This document shows, one piece after another, positions 39,258 through 48,640 of a DNA stretch of 64,000 nucleotides. The DNA is from an uncultured Flavobacteriales bacterium (lineage in GTDB: Bacteria; Bacteroidota; Bacteroidia; Flavobacteriales_E; Vicingaceae). A program made the position numbers and the translations under genes. The stretch is from positions 1-64,000 of the forward strand of contig CAJWVX010000002.1 in NCBI GenBank assembly GCA_913048175.1, read 5' to 3'. Numbering within the stretch: position 1 is the stretch's first letter; each line of letters starts with the position of its first letter. A model generated the notes under the pieces. The model saw only the letters and a program-made list of their open reading frames with translations. It was not told where the DNA came from and did no database searches.

Positions 39258-40256
39258 ATGGCAAAGAAAACTAAATTTTCAAAAGAGCAGTACTTAGCTT
39301 GGTACAAGTCAATGTATTTGATGCGTAAGTTCGAAGAGAAATTGAGCCAACTTTACATCCAACGTAAGTTTGGTGGGTTCTTACATCTATATATAGGACA
39401 AGAAGCGGTTGTTGCAGGAGCAGTTTCTGCAACTAAACCTGAAGATAATATGATAACAGCTTATCGTTGTCATGCTCATCCTATAGGTAAAGGAACACCT
39501 ATTAAATATATGATGGCAGAGTTGTATGGAAAAACCACTGGTTTATCTAAAGGTAAAGGTGGATCTATGCATATGTTTGATGTTAGTAGAAGAGTTTTTG
39601 GTGGACATGGTATTGTTGGAGGTCAAATTCCTTTAGGTGCTGGATTAGCTTTTTCAGAAAAGTATAAAGGAACCGATGCTGTAACTATGTGTTCTATGGG
39701 AGATGGGGCAATTCGTCAGGGAGCTTTGCATGAGGCTTTTAATATGTCTATGACTTGGAAGTTGCCAGTAATCTATATCATAGAGAATAATAGGTATGCA
39801 ATGGGTACTTCTGTAGAAAGAACATCTAACGTAACTGAATTGCATAAAATAGGATTGAGTTATGAGATGCCAAGTGAGGCTGTTGATGGTATGGATGTCG
39901 AAGCGGTTCATGATGCAATTGCTAAAGCTGCTAAGCATTGTAGAGACGGGAAAGGCCCTTACCTGTTAGAAATGGAAACTTATCGTTTTAAAGGACATTC
40001 AATGTCTGATCCACGTAAATATAGAACAAAAGAAGAAGAGGCAGAATATGTTGATAGTGATCCTATCACTAAAGTGTTGAAAGTAATTACGGACAATAAA
40101 TATGCTTCTCAAAAAGAATTAGATACAATTCATGAAGGTGTTAAGGAAGAAATTATAGATGCAATTAAATTTGCTGAGGATTCTCCATTTCCTGAGCCTG
40201 AAGCGATGTATGAAGATATTTATGCAGAACCAGATTACCCTTTTATTAAGGATTAG
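39258..40256 (+). CDS. pdhA: Pyruvate dehydrogenase E1 component subunit alpha
   Basis: YLMRKFEEKLSQLY, GHGIVGGQIPLGAGLAF, TPP motif GDGAIRQGALHEAFNMSMTWKLPVIYIIENN. Confidence 0.96.
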   Translation: MAKKTKFSKEQYLAWYKSMYLMRKFEEKLSQLYIQRKFGGFLHLYIGQEAVVAGAVSATKPEDNMITAYRCHAHPIGKGTPIKYMMAELYGKTTGLSKGKGGSMHMFDVSRRVFGGHGIVGGQIPLGAGLAFSEKYKGTDAVTMCSMGDGAIRQGALHEAFNMSMTWKLPVIYIIENNRYAMGTSVERTSNVTELHKIGLSYEMPSEAVDGMDVEAVHDAIAKAAKHCRDGKGPYLLEMETYRFKGHSMSDPRKYRTKEEEAEYVDSDPITKVLKVITDNKYASQKELDTIHEGVKEEIIDAIKFAEDSPFPEPEAMYEDIYAEPDYPFIKD

Positions 40257-40343
40257 AATTTAGTTTATAATTGTTAGTGACTAGTTTATAGTTATTGATG
40301 TTAAAAAAATAATAGTTAGAAAGTAAAAGTTGATAGTTGAGAC

Positions 40344-40390
40344 TTTAAAGTTGCAACTTTAAACTTTTAAACTTTTAAACTTTCAAACTC
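40344..40390. repeat. 20-bp perfect palindrome followed by AAACTTTT tandem repeat upstream of pdhC
   Basis: TTTAAAGTTGCAACTTTAAA (40344..40363), then AAACTTTT AAACTTTT AAACTTTC from 40361. Confidence 0.8.
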
Positions 40391-40398
40391 AAGATAAG

Positions 40399-41985
40399 AT
40401 GGCTGAAATAGTTAGAATGCCCAAATTAAGTGATACCATGACTGATGGTGTGGTAGCAAAGTGGCATAAGAAAGTTGGAGATAAGGTAAGTGAAGGAGAT
40501 TTGTTAGCGGAAATAGAAACCGATAAAGCAACAATGGAGTTTGAATCTTTTGTAGAGGGGACATTATTACATATCGGTGTGCCTGAAGGAGGAACATCTC
40601 CTGTTGATACTGTTTTGGCAATTTTTGGAGAAAAAGGAGAAGATTTTTCTTCTTTATTAAGTGAAGATTCTCCTGAAGAAGTTATTGAAGAAAAACCTTT
40701 AGCTAAAGTTGAGGAATCTTTTAATGAACAATCAATTGATATATCAGGAATAAATGCAGTGGTTATTAAAATGCCAAAGCTAAGTGATACGATGACTGAC
40801 GGTGTTGTTGCAAAATGGCATAAAAAAGTTGGTGATAAGGTAAGTGAAGGAGATTTATTAGCTGATATAGAAACTGATAAAGCTACAATGGAATTTGAAT
40901 CTTTTGAAGATGGATTTCTATTACATATTGGAATTGAAGCTGGAGGAAGTGCACCCGTTGATGAGGTTTTAGCAATTATCGGAGAAAAAGGAGCTGATAT
41001 TGATACGCTGTTAAAAGGAAGTAGTAAAAGTGAACCTGCTAAAGCTGAGATTGCTTCAGTACCTAAAAAAGAAGCTAAAAAGGCAGAGGTTGTAAAAATT
41101 CAAAACCCAACATCAAATACTCAACACTTAAGTAATGGAAGAGTAATGGCTTCTCCTTTAGCTAAGAAACTAGCTGCAGATAAGAATGTTAATCTGTCTA
41201 TGGTTACTGGAACAGGAGATGGCGGGAGAATCATAAAAAGAGATATTGAGAATTATAATGGAGGTGGATCTACTCAAAATTTTGTTGAAGTAGAGAAGTA
41301 TACTGAAGTTGATGTTTCTCAAATGAGAAAAGTAATAGCAAGGAGATTAGGTGAAAGTAAATTTTCTGCGCCACACTTTTACCTAACAATGGATATTGAC
41401 ATGGATAATGCTATCGCAGCTCGTAAATCCATTAATGAAGTTGCTTCCGTTAAGATATCGTTTAATGATATTGTTATTAAAGCAGTTGCTGGAGCCTTGA
41501 AAAAGAATCCTACAGTAAATTCATCATGGTTAGGCGATAAAATTCGTTACAACGAACATGTAAATGTTGGTGTTGCAGTTGCAGTAGAAGATGGTTTATT
41601 AGTTCCTGTTGTTCGTTTTGCTGATGGTAAAAGTTTAAGCCAAATTTCTGTAGAAGTAAAAGATTACGCTGTTAGGGCTAAGGCTAAGAAATTACAACCT
41701 GAAGATTGGGAAGGTAGCACTTTTACTATTTCTAATTTAGGAATGTTTGGTATTGAAGAGTTTACTGCAATTATTAATGAGCCTAATGCTTGTATTTTAG
41801 CAATAGGAGGAACAAAACAGGTTCCTGTAGTTAAGAACGGAATGGTTGTTCCTGGTAATGTTATGAAAGTAACTTTATCTTGTGATCATAGAGTTGTTGA
41901 TGGTGTTGCTGGATCTATGTTCTTAAATGACTTTAAAAAGTATATGGAAAACCCAGTAGTTTTATTGGGAGCTCAGAATATTTAA
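40399..41985 (+). CDS. pdhC: Pyruvate dehydrogenase E2 (dihydrolipoamide acetyltransferase), two lipoyl domains
   Basis: Two copies of MPKLSDTMTDGVVAKWHKKVGDKVSEGDLLAxIETDKATMEFESF; E3-binding ASPLAKKLAADKNVNL; catalytic LSCDHRVVDGVAG. Confidence 0.97.
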   Translation: MAEIVRMPKLSDTMTDGVVAKWHKKVGDKVSEGDLLAEIETDKATMEFESFVEGTLLHIGVPEGGTSPVDTVLAIFGEKGEDFSSLLSEDSPEEVIEEKPLAKVEESFNEQSIDISGINAVVIKMPKLSDTMTDGVVAKWHKKVGDKVSEGDLLADIETDKATMEFESFEDGFLLHIGIEAGGSAPVDEVLAIIGEKGADIDTLLKGSSKSEPAKAEIASVPKKEAKKAEVVKIQNPTSNTQHLSNGRVMASPLAKKLAADKNVNLSMVTGTGDGGRIIKRDIENYNGGGSTQNFVEVEKYTEVDVSQMRKVIARRLGESKFSAPHFYLTMDIDMDNAIAARKSINEVASVKISFNDIVIKAVAGALKKNPTVNSSWLGDKIRYNEHVNVGVAVAVEDGLLVPVVRFADGKSLSQISVEVKDYAVRAKAKKLQPEDWEGSTFTISNLGMFGIEEFTAIINEPNACILAIGGTKQVPVVKNGMVVPGNVMKVTLSCDHRVVDGVAGSMFLNDFKKYMENPVVLLGAQNI

Positions 41986-42000
41986 GAAATCACTAAGAAT

Positions 42001-42030
42001 GTCACACTGAACTTGTCGAAGTGTTTTTTA
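42001..42030. repeat. REP-like dispersed motif GTCACACTGAACTTGTCGAAGTGT
   Basis: Contains CACTGAACTTGTCGAAGTG with short complementary ends; related copy at about 59236. Confidence 0.5.
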
Positions 42031-42054
42031 TGGGCCGCTCATTTATAAAAAAAG

Positions 42055-42085
42055 AAACCCTCAACATTAATGTTGAGGGTTTTTT
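42055..42085. terminator. Bidirectional terminator downstream of pdhC
   Basis: AAACCCTCAACATTAATGTTGAGGGTTTTTT. Confidence 0.85.
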
Positions 42086-43235
42086 AATTTTTCAGAATAC
42101 CTAAAGTTAGCCAGTCGGCAACAGCTTGTCTGTTACTTTCCATAATAAACCTTTTTTGATCTTGAGTATTCATAATGTTTCCCAGTTCAATATAAACAGT
42201 TGCAGGGTGTGATTCTCTTATCATATGTAAATCTCTTGTAGTTACAGTTCCTGTATATCCTCTTCCTTTTTGGTGAAGCTTGTATTGTCCTTTTATTGTT
42301 TTATGCAATTGGTTAGCTAATGATTTTCCCATTTTACTTTTAGCATGATGATAGAAAAACATATCTGCACGTTTTGATTTACTTTGAGAATCGATATGAA
42401 TCACTATCAGATATTGCTTTTTATAATTGGCCTTATTTGTTAGGTATAGTTCGTTAACCATGTCTGATCGTTGTTGGAGTCGTTTGTTTTGATTTAATGG
42501 AATTGTTTTTTCCTTCCAACACGTTTCATTTTTATCACACTCTAATATGTCACCTGACCGGATACCATCAGTTGAGTCTCTAATAATTATGTAGACCATG
42601 GCTCCGTGGGATATTAAATCTTTAGCCAAACGTAGAGTAATATCATAAGAGTATTCATCTTCGCATAAAGAGTTGTTATTGTATTTGCCAATTGCTCCAG
42701 GGTCTGGACCTCCATGGCCGCTAACTAAATAATAAACTTGATTTTCTAAAGCATTATCTAAAATTGTAACCAGATCGTTCTTTTTTCCAAATATGGAATA
42801 ATTTAAAGGTTTTTGTAAATTGTTGTTTATAGGTTTCGGAACAGAACAGTCGCTAGTTAAATGAAATGGCACCCAAAGATCTCCAGTTTTATAATTGTCT
42901 TTTTTTATAGAATCACTTTCTAAACTAAGGTTATAAGCCTCAATTTTTTTAGCGATATCCCAATCATTAATTCCAATTGTAGATCGAATACTTTTGCCAT
43001 TATAATTATAAACTTTTATTGGAAGAGAGTAGGAGAATCCGGTAAGAATTAATTCTGTATTCTTTAACTTGTTTAGGGTTAAAAAAACATTTTCATTGCA
43101 TGTGAAATTGTTAAGATGGTATTTATTAAATATTGAAATGAGTGCATCATCTTTGTTCACTTCAAATATTAAATTGTGTTGCCCTTTTATAAAAAAAGAG
43201 ATCATTAGTAAAACAAAGAAAAAAGAAGTTTTCAT
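42084..43235 (-). CDS. N-acetylmuramoyl-L-alanine amidase (Amidase_3)
   Basis: YLVSGHGGPDPGA, DEYSYDITLRLAKDLISHGAMVYIIIRD, IVIHIDSQSKSKRADMFFYH, VYIELGNIMNTQDQ. Confidence 0.88.
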   Translation of the reverse strand: MKTSFFFVLLMISFFIKGQHNLIFEVNKDDALISIFNKYHLNNFTCNENVFLTLNKLKNTELILTGFSYSLPIKVYNYNGKSIRSTIGINDWDIAKKIEAYNLSLESDSIKKDNYKTGDLWVPFHLTSDCSVPKPINNNLQKPLNYSIFGKKNDLVTILDNALENQVYYLVSGHGGPDPGAIGKYNNNSLCEDEYSYDITLRLAKDLISHGAMVYIIIRDSTDGIRSGDILECDKNETCWKEKTIPLNQNKRLQQRSDMVNELYLTNKANYKKQYLIVIHIDSQSKSKRADMFFYHHAKSKMGKSLANQLHKTIKGQYKLHQKGRGYTGTVTTRDLHMIRESHPATVYIELGNIMNTQDQKRFIMESNRQAVADWLTLGILKN

Positions 43236-43357
43236 TTAGTAGAGCTCAGTATTTAAATTATCACAATTATACTAAGATTAATGGCTTAGTCATTTTTATT
43301 GATTTTAAAGTTTTCAAAACTTACTTGTTAGTGCTATTTTCTTTTTAAATTCGCTCA

Positions 43358-45490
43358 ATGTCTAACCATTTTCTAGATACTAAAATAGAATTCTTAAAAG
43401 GAGTTGGTCCCAAAAGGGCTGAATTTCTTAGGAAAGAATTGGGTATAACTAATTATAGGCAGTTATTACTTTATTATCCTTTTCGATATATTGATAAATC
43501 GCAACTATTTAGAATCGCAGATATTAATTCTGAAGAAATTCATATTCAGCTTAGAGGAAAAATTGTAGAGTTAAGAACTTTAGGAGAAAAAAGAGGTAAA
43601 AGATTAGTGGCTACTTTAAAAGATGATTCTGGAGAAATAGAGTTAGTTTGGTTTAAAGGAGTAAAATGGTTGGCATCTTCTATTCTTATTGGTAAAGAAT
43701 ATGTGGTTTATGGTAAGCCTTCAAAATTTAGTAATAGATACAACATTGCTCATCCTGATTTAGATGAGGTAGATAGCTCTTTAATTGCCAATAAAGTTAC
43801 CCTAGAAGCAGTATATCCAAGTACAGAATTGTTAACTAAGTTGAATCTTAACTCAAAAGGGATACATAAAATACAGCAGAATTTAGTTGTTCAATTAGGA
43901 GGGAAGATTCAAGAGACACTGCCATTTTCTATTTTAGAAGAACTAAAATTAATAAGTAAAGAAAAAGCAGTTGTAAATGCACATGCACCAGAAAATGAAC
44001 ATTTATTGCAAAAAGCACGATATCGTTTAAAGTTTGAGGAACTGTTTTATCTACAACTTAATTTATTAAGACAAAAAGTAATTAAAGCAGAGAAGATAAA
44101 AGGACAAGTTTTTAATAGGGTAGGGCCAAATTTTAACACGTTTTATTCAGAGCATTTACCATTTGAATTAACGGGAGCTCAAAAAAGAGTTTTGAAAGAA
44201 ATAAGAGATGATGTTGGTTATGGAAACCATATGAATCGTTTATTACAAGGGGATGTTGGGAGTGGAAAAACTATTGTTGCTTTAATGAGTATTTTAATAG
44301 CCTTAGATAATGGCTTTCAGGCCTGCTTGATGGCTCCTACTGAGATATTAGCTAATCAACACTTTGAAGGTATTGTGGATCTTCTTAAAGGGATGAATTT
44401 AAATGTACAGTTACTTACTGGTTCGGTAAAAACAGCTAAACGAAGAGAGATTCATGAGCAATTAGAGAATGGCGAGCTTGATATTCTTATAGGGACTCAC
44501 GCTTTAATTGAAGATAAAGTTAAATTCCAGAAATTAGGATTTGTAGTAATTGATGAGCAGCATCGTTTTGGTGTTCAACAACGATCTAAATTATGGAGAA
44601 AAGGAACGAAAAGCCCATCTTTAGGAGGGGCTATTTTACCTCCTCATATTTTAGTAATGACAGCTACTCCAATTCCAAGAACTTTAGCCATGACTTTTTA
44701 TGGCGATTTAGATGTTTCGGTTATTGATGAGTTACCTCCTGGTAGAAAAGAAATTAAAACGATACATCGGTTTGACGCTTCTCGATTAAAAATATTTGGT
44801 TTTATTGAAGAAGAGATTAAAAAAGGAAGACAAATCTATTTAGTTTATCCATTAATTCAAGAATCTGAAACAATGGATTATAAAGATTTGATGGATGGAT
44901 ATGACAGTATTGAAAGAAGATTTCCAAAACCAACTTATCAAATAAGTATTGTGCATGGTCAGATGAAGGCTGCTGATAAGGAATTTGAAATGCAACGTTT
45001 TGTAAAAGGTGAAACTCAAATTATGGTAGCTACTACCGTAATTGAAGTAGGAGTTAATGTACCTAACGCAAGTGTAATGATTATAGAAAGTGCAGAGCGT
45101 TTTGGCTTATCACAACTACACCAATTAAGAGGAAGAGTTGGAAGGGGAGCTGAACAATCTTTTTGTATTTTAATGACAGGAAATAAATTGAGTGCTGATA
45201 GTAAATTGAGAATGGAAACCATGGTAAAAACTAATGATGGTTTTGAATTGAGTGAGGTTGATCTAAAACTTAGAGGACCTGGAGACCTACAGGGAACACA
45301 ACAGAGTGGCTTATTAAACCTAAATATTGCAGATTTAGTTAAAGATGGACAAATACTGCAATATGCTCGCGATATTGCTAAAGAAGTGTTAAAAGAAGAT
45401 CCTAATTTAGAAATGGAAAAGAACCATCGTTTGGTAACTTGTTTAAACCAACTTTTCGGCAGTAAGATAAATTGGGGAAGGATCTCTTAA
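43358..45490 (+). CDS. recG: ATP-dependent DNA helicase RecG
   Basis: GVGPKRAEFLRKELGI, LLQGDVGSGKTIVALMS, IDEQHRFGVQQR, TATPIPRTLAMTFYGDLDVSVIDELPPGR, QLRGRVGRG. Confidence 0.98.
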   Translation: MSNHFLDTKIEFLKGVGPKRAEFLRKELGITNYRQLLLYYPFRYIDKSQLFRIADINSEEIHIQLRGKIVELRTLGEKRGKRLVATLKDDSGEIELVWFKGVKWLASSILIGKEYVVYGKPSKFSNRYNIAHPDLDEVDSSLIANKVTLEAVYPSTELLTKLNLNSKGIHKIQQNLVVQLGGKIQETLPFSILEELKLISKEKAVVNAHAPENEHLLQKARYRLKFEELFYLQLNLLRQKVIKAEKIKGQVFNRVGPNFNTFYSEHLPFELTGAQKRVLKEIRDDVGYGNHMNRLLQGDVGSGKTIVALMSILIALDNGFQACLMAPTEILANQHFEGIVDLLKGMNLNVQLLTGSVKTAKRREIHEQLENGELDILIGTHALIEDKVKFQKLGFVVIDEQHRFGVQQRSKLWRKGTKSPSLGGAILPPHILVMTATPIPRTLAMTFYGDLDVSVIDELPPGRKEIKTIHRFDASRLKIFGFIEEEIKKGRQIYLVYPLIQESETMDYKDLMDGYDSIERRFPKPTYQISIVHGQMKAADKEFEMQRFVKGETQIMVATTVIEVGVNVPNASVMIIESAERFGLSQLHQLRGRVGRGAEQSFCILMTGNKLSADSKLRMETMVKTNDGFELSEVDLKLRGPGDLQGTQQSGLLNLNIADLVKDGQILQYARDIAKEVLKEDPNLEMEKNHRLVTCLNQLFGSKINWGRIS

Positions 45491-45599
45491 GAGTGTTTTG
45501 TTTAATGTACTTGTTGGTCGTTTTTTAATTCGGTTTACATTGTGTTAAACGGAGTTAGCGTTTTTTTGGAGAAAGTCAAGTAAGATAGTTTGTTACAAA

Positions 45600-46253
45600 C
45601 TATAGTCTTCCCCCAAAAATAGTACTACCAACCCTTATCATATTAGAGCCTTGTTCTATTGCAATTTTATAATCACCACTCATACCCATACTAAGTATAT
45701 TAAGTGTTGGGTGTTGAGTTTTGAGTTGAGTAAAAAAGTTGTTTAGAGAGTTGAATTCTTCTTTTACCTGATCTTTATCAGAGCTATTAGTAGCCATTCC
45801 CATCAAACCAGCAATGTTTATCCCTTTAAATTCTTTTATTTCTTCTGAATTTATAATGTCTTCTACTTCATTTTTTGTTAAACCAAATTTACTTTCCTCT
45901 TCAGCAATTTTAACTTGAAGTAAACAATTAATTATTCTATTGTTTTTGATGGCTTGCTTATTAATTTCTTTCAATAATTTAAAACTATCTACAGCATGAA
46001 TTAAACTTATAAAAGGAGCAATAAATTTCACTTTATTAGTTTGTAAATGACCTATTAAGTGCCATTCAATATCTTTTGGTAGCTCTTCATATTTCTGGAC
46101 TAGTTCTTGAACTTTATTTTCTCCAAAAATACGTTGTCCAAAATCATAAGCTTCATGAATTGATTCATTAGGTTTCGTTTTAGAAACAGCTACCAAGGTA
46201 GCTGTTTCTGAAATTTCATTATTTATTTTATTGATGTTTTCTACTATTGACAT
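45600..46253 (-). CDS. YggS-family PLP homeostasis protein
   Basis: LVAVSKTKP, FGENKVQELVQKYEELPKDIEWHLIGHLQTNKVK, LSMGMSGDYKIAIEQGSNMIRVGSTIFG. Confidence 0.96.
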   Translation of the reverse strand: MSIVENINKINNEISETATLVAVSKTKPNESIHEAYDFGQRIFGENKVQELVQKYEELPKDIEWHLIGHLQTNKVKFIAPFISLIHAVDSFKLLKEINKQAIKNNRIINCLLQVKIAEEESKFGLTKNEVEDIINSEEIKEFKGINIAGLMGMATNSSDKDQVKEEFNSLNNFFTQLKTQHPTLNILSMGMSGDYKIAIEQGSNMIRVGSTIFGGRL

Positions 46254-46343
46254 GTTATTCTATTTCATAATTGTGAAAGAGGAACGAATGGAGCAATCTC
46301 AATCTTAAAATAAGATTTATTTGTACCTCGAAATGGCCTGTAA

Positions 46344-47588
46344 TTACAATTGATGAACAAACAACCCACTTCTTAACTTAGGTTCAAACCAAGTAACCTT
46401 TGGAGGCATAATCATATCGTTATCTGATATATCCATCAATTGTTGCATGCTCACAGCATTTAATGCAAAAGCAACTTTCATTTCTCCAGAGTTAACTCTT
46501 TTCTCTAATTCTGCTAGACCTCTAATTCCACCAACAAAATCAATTCTTTTGTCTGTTCTTAAATCAACAATGTTTAATAATGGTTCTAACACTTGTTTAG
46601 ATAAGATGGTTACATCTAACACTTCAACAGGATCATTATCGTTATAAGTTCCTTCTTTAGCAACTAACTTATACCATTGGTTATCTAAATACATTCCAAA
46701 GTGGTGTAAAGTATTAGGCTTGTATTGAGCTTCTGTTTTTTCTATATCAAATTTTTCAGCAACTTTAGCAATAAAAGTAGCTTCATCCATTCCATTTAAG
46801 TCCTTAGCAACTCTGTTGTAATCGATAATTTTTAATTGATTATCTGGAAAAAGAACAGCCATAAAATAGTTGTATCTTCCATCATCATTTTTATTGCCGT
46901 TAGCTTCTTTTCTAAATTCTTCACCAACTAAAGCTCCAGCTGCAGTTCTATGATGGCCATCGGCTACATAAATACTTGGTACCTGTTTCTCAAACAATTC
47001 TTTAATTTCAGCAACTTTATCAGTATCCTTAATAACCCATAAAGTATGTTGTAATCCATCATCAGTAGTTATGTCATAAACTGGAGCATCATTTTTTACA
47101 TCAGCAACTAATTCATCTATAGAATTAATATGAGGATATGCAAAGAATACGGGTTCATAATTTAACTTACTGTAGCGTACATGGTTCTTACGATCCTCTT
47201 CTTTATCAGGTCTCGTTAACTCATGTTTTTTAATTACATTATTAAAATAATCATCAATGGAGCAACAACCAACTAGGCCGGTTTGCTCATGACCATTCAT
47301 TACAATCTTGTAGGCATAAAAGTTTTCTGATTCATCTTGAATCATTAATCCTTTATCAACTAACTGATCAAAATTTTCCTTTCCTTTTTTATAAACTTCT
47401 GGAGCATAAACATCAGCATCATCAGCAAATTCTAATTCAGGTTTTATAACTCTGTAAAAACTATTTGGGTTGTCTTTACAAATTTCTCTTGCCTCTTGTG
47501 CATTTAAAACATCATAAGGGCGACTTGCTATTTCTTTTACTTTATCCTCAATTGGACGAAAAGCTTTAAAGGGTACTAATATAGACAT
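46344..47588 (-). CDS. DUF1015 (HTH-domain-like) family protein
   Basis: ILVPFKAFRPIEDKVKEIASRPYDVLNAQEAREI, YVADGHHRTAAG, MAVLFPDNQLKIIDYNRVAKDL. Confidence 0.92.
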   Translation of the reverse strand: MSILVPFKAFRPIEDKVKEIASRPYDVLNAQEAREICKDNPNSFYRVIKPELEFADDADVYAPEVYKKGKENFDQLVDKGLMIQDESENFYAYKIVMNGHEQTGLVGCCSIDDYFNNVIKKHELTRPDKEEDRKNHVRYSKLNYEPVFFAYPHINSIDELVADVKNDAPVYDITTDDGLQHTLWVIKDTDKVAEIKELFEKQVPSIYVADGHHRTAAGALVGEEFRKEANGNKNDDGRYNYFMAVLFPDNQLKIIDYNRVAKDLNGMDEATFIAKVAEKFDIEKTEAQYKPNTLHHFGMYLDNQWYKLVAKEGTYNDNDPVEVLDVTILSKQVLEPLLNIVDLRTDKRIDFVGGIRGLAELEKRVNSGEMKVAFALNAVSMQQLMDISDNDMIMPPKVTWFEPKLRSGLFVHQL

Positions 47589-47609
47589 GGTTTTTTTTTA
47601 AGCGATTTA

Positions 47610-48563
47610 TTATTTAAAATAAGTAATGATTTGCTCTGCTAACTCTTCTCCAATTCTATCTTGAGCTTCAACAGTAGCTGCACCAATATGTGGTGTTGCT
47701 GAAATTTTTGGATGGGTCAATAAATCTTCTCTGGGATTTGGTTCATTAACAAATACATCTAAGGCAGCATGAGCAACTTTTCCGTTATCCAAATTGTCAA
47801 TTAAATCTTGTTCGTCAATTACACCACCTCTAGCAGCATTTACAATGATAACACCATCTTTCATTTTAGAAAATTCAGCTTTAGTTATAACTGCTTTTCC
47901 GCCTTCTAACATTGGTACATGCATGGTAATAAAGTCAGAATTAGCTAATATTTCGTCTAAAGAAACAGGTTTAATAGTTACGTTAACTTTAAATTCGGCA
48001 ACCTCTACTATTATTAAAGCTTCTTTAACATAAGGATCGAAAGCAATAACTTTCATTCCGCACCCTAAAGCATATTTAGCTACTTTTTGTCCAATTCTAC
48101 CAAATCCGACTATACCAATTGTTTTACCTCTTAACTCAATGCCTTTTCCATATCTTTTTTTAAGAGCTTTAAACTCGGTATGTCCTTCTCCTGGCATTCT
48201 TCTGTGTGCATCATATAATGAGCGTGACATAGAAAATAAGTGAGCCATTACTTTTTCTGCTACTGATTGAGAAGATGCCGCAGGAGTATTAATTACTTGA
48301 ATTCCTTTGCTGCGGGCATATTCAACATCTATGTTGTCCATACCAACACCTCCACGTCCAATTAGTTTTAAATCTGGACACGCATCAATTAAGTCTTTTC
48401 TAACTGTTGTTGCACTTCTTACTAATAAGCCAACATAGTTGTTGTCATTAATAGATTTGATTAATTCATCTTGAGGAACAAAGTCTGTAATGACCTCAAA
48501 GTTTCCTGTTTCTAAATTCTTTTTTCCAATAGGAGCAATCCCATCATTTGCTAAAATCTTCAT
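47610..48563 (-). CDS. serA: D-2-hydroxyacid dehydrogenase / 3-phosphoglycerate dehydrogenase
   Basis: GRGGVGMDNIDVEYARSKGIQVINTPAASSQSVAE, GIVGFGRIGQKVAKYA, VNAARGGVIDEQDLI, SATPHIGAATVEAQ; no C-terminal ACT domain. Confidence 0.9.
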   Translation of the reverse strand: MKILANDGIAPIGKKNLETGNFEVITDFVPQDELIKSINDNNYVGLLVRSATTVRKDLIDACPDLKLIGRGGVGMDNIDVEYARSKGIQVINTPAASSQSVAEKVMAHLFSMSRSLYDAHRRMPGEGHTEFKALKKRYGKGIELRGKTIGIVGFGRIGQKVAKYALGCGMKVIAFDPYVKEALIIVEVAEFKVNVTIKPVSLDEILANSDFITMHVPMLEGGKAVITKAEFSKMKDGVIIVNAARGGVIDEQDLIDNLDNGKVAHAALDVFVNEPNPREDLLTHPKISATPHIGAATVEAQDRIGEELAEQIITYFK

Positions 48564-48640
48564 GGTATTAATGTATTAATTTACCAATGTAAAAATGTAA
48601 TAATTCAATTGTTACATTTAGTAAATGCTTAATTGTTTAA

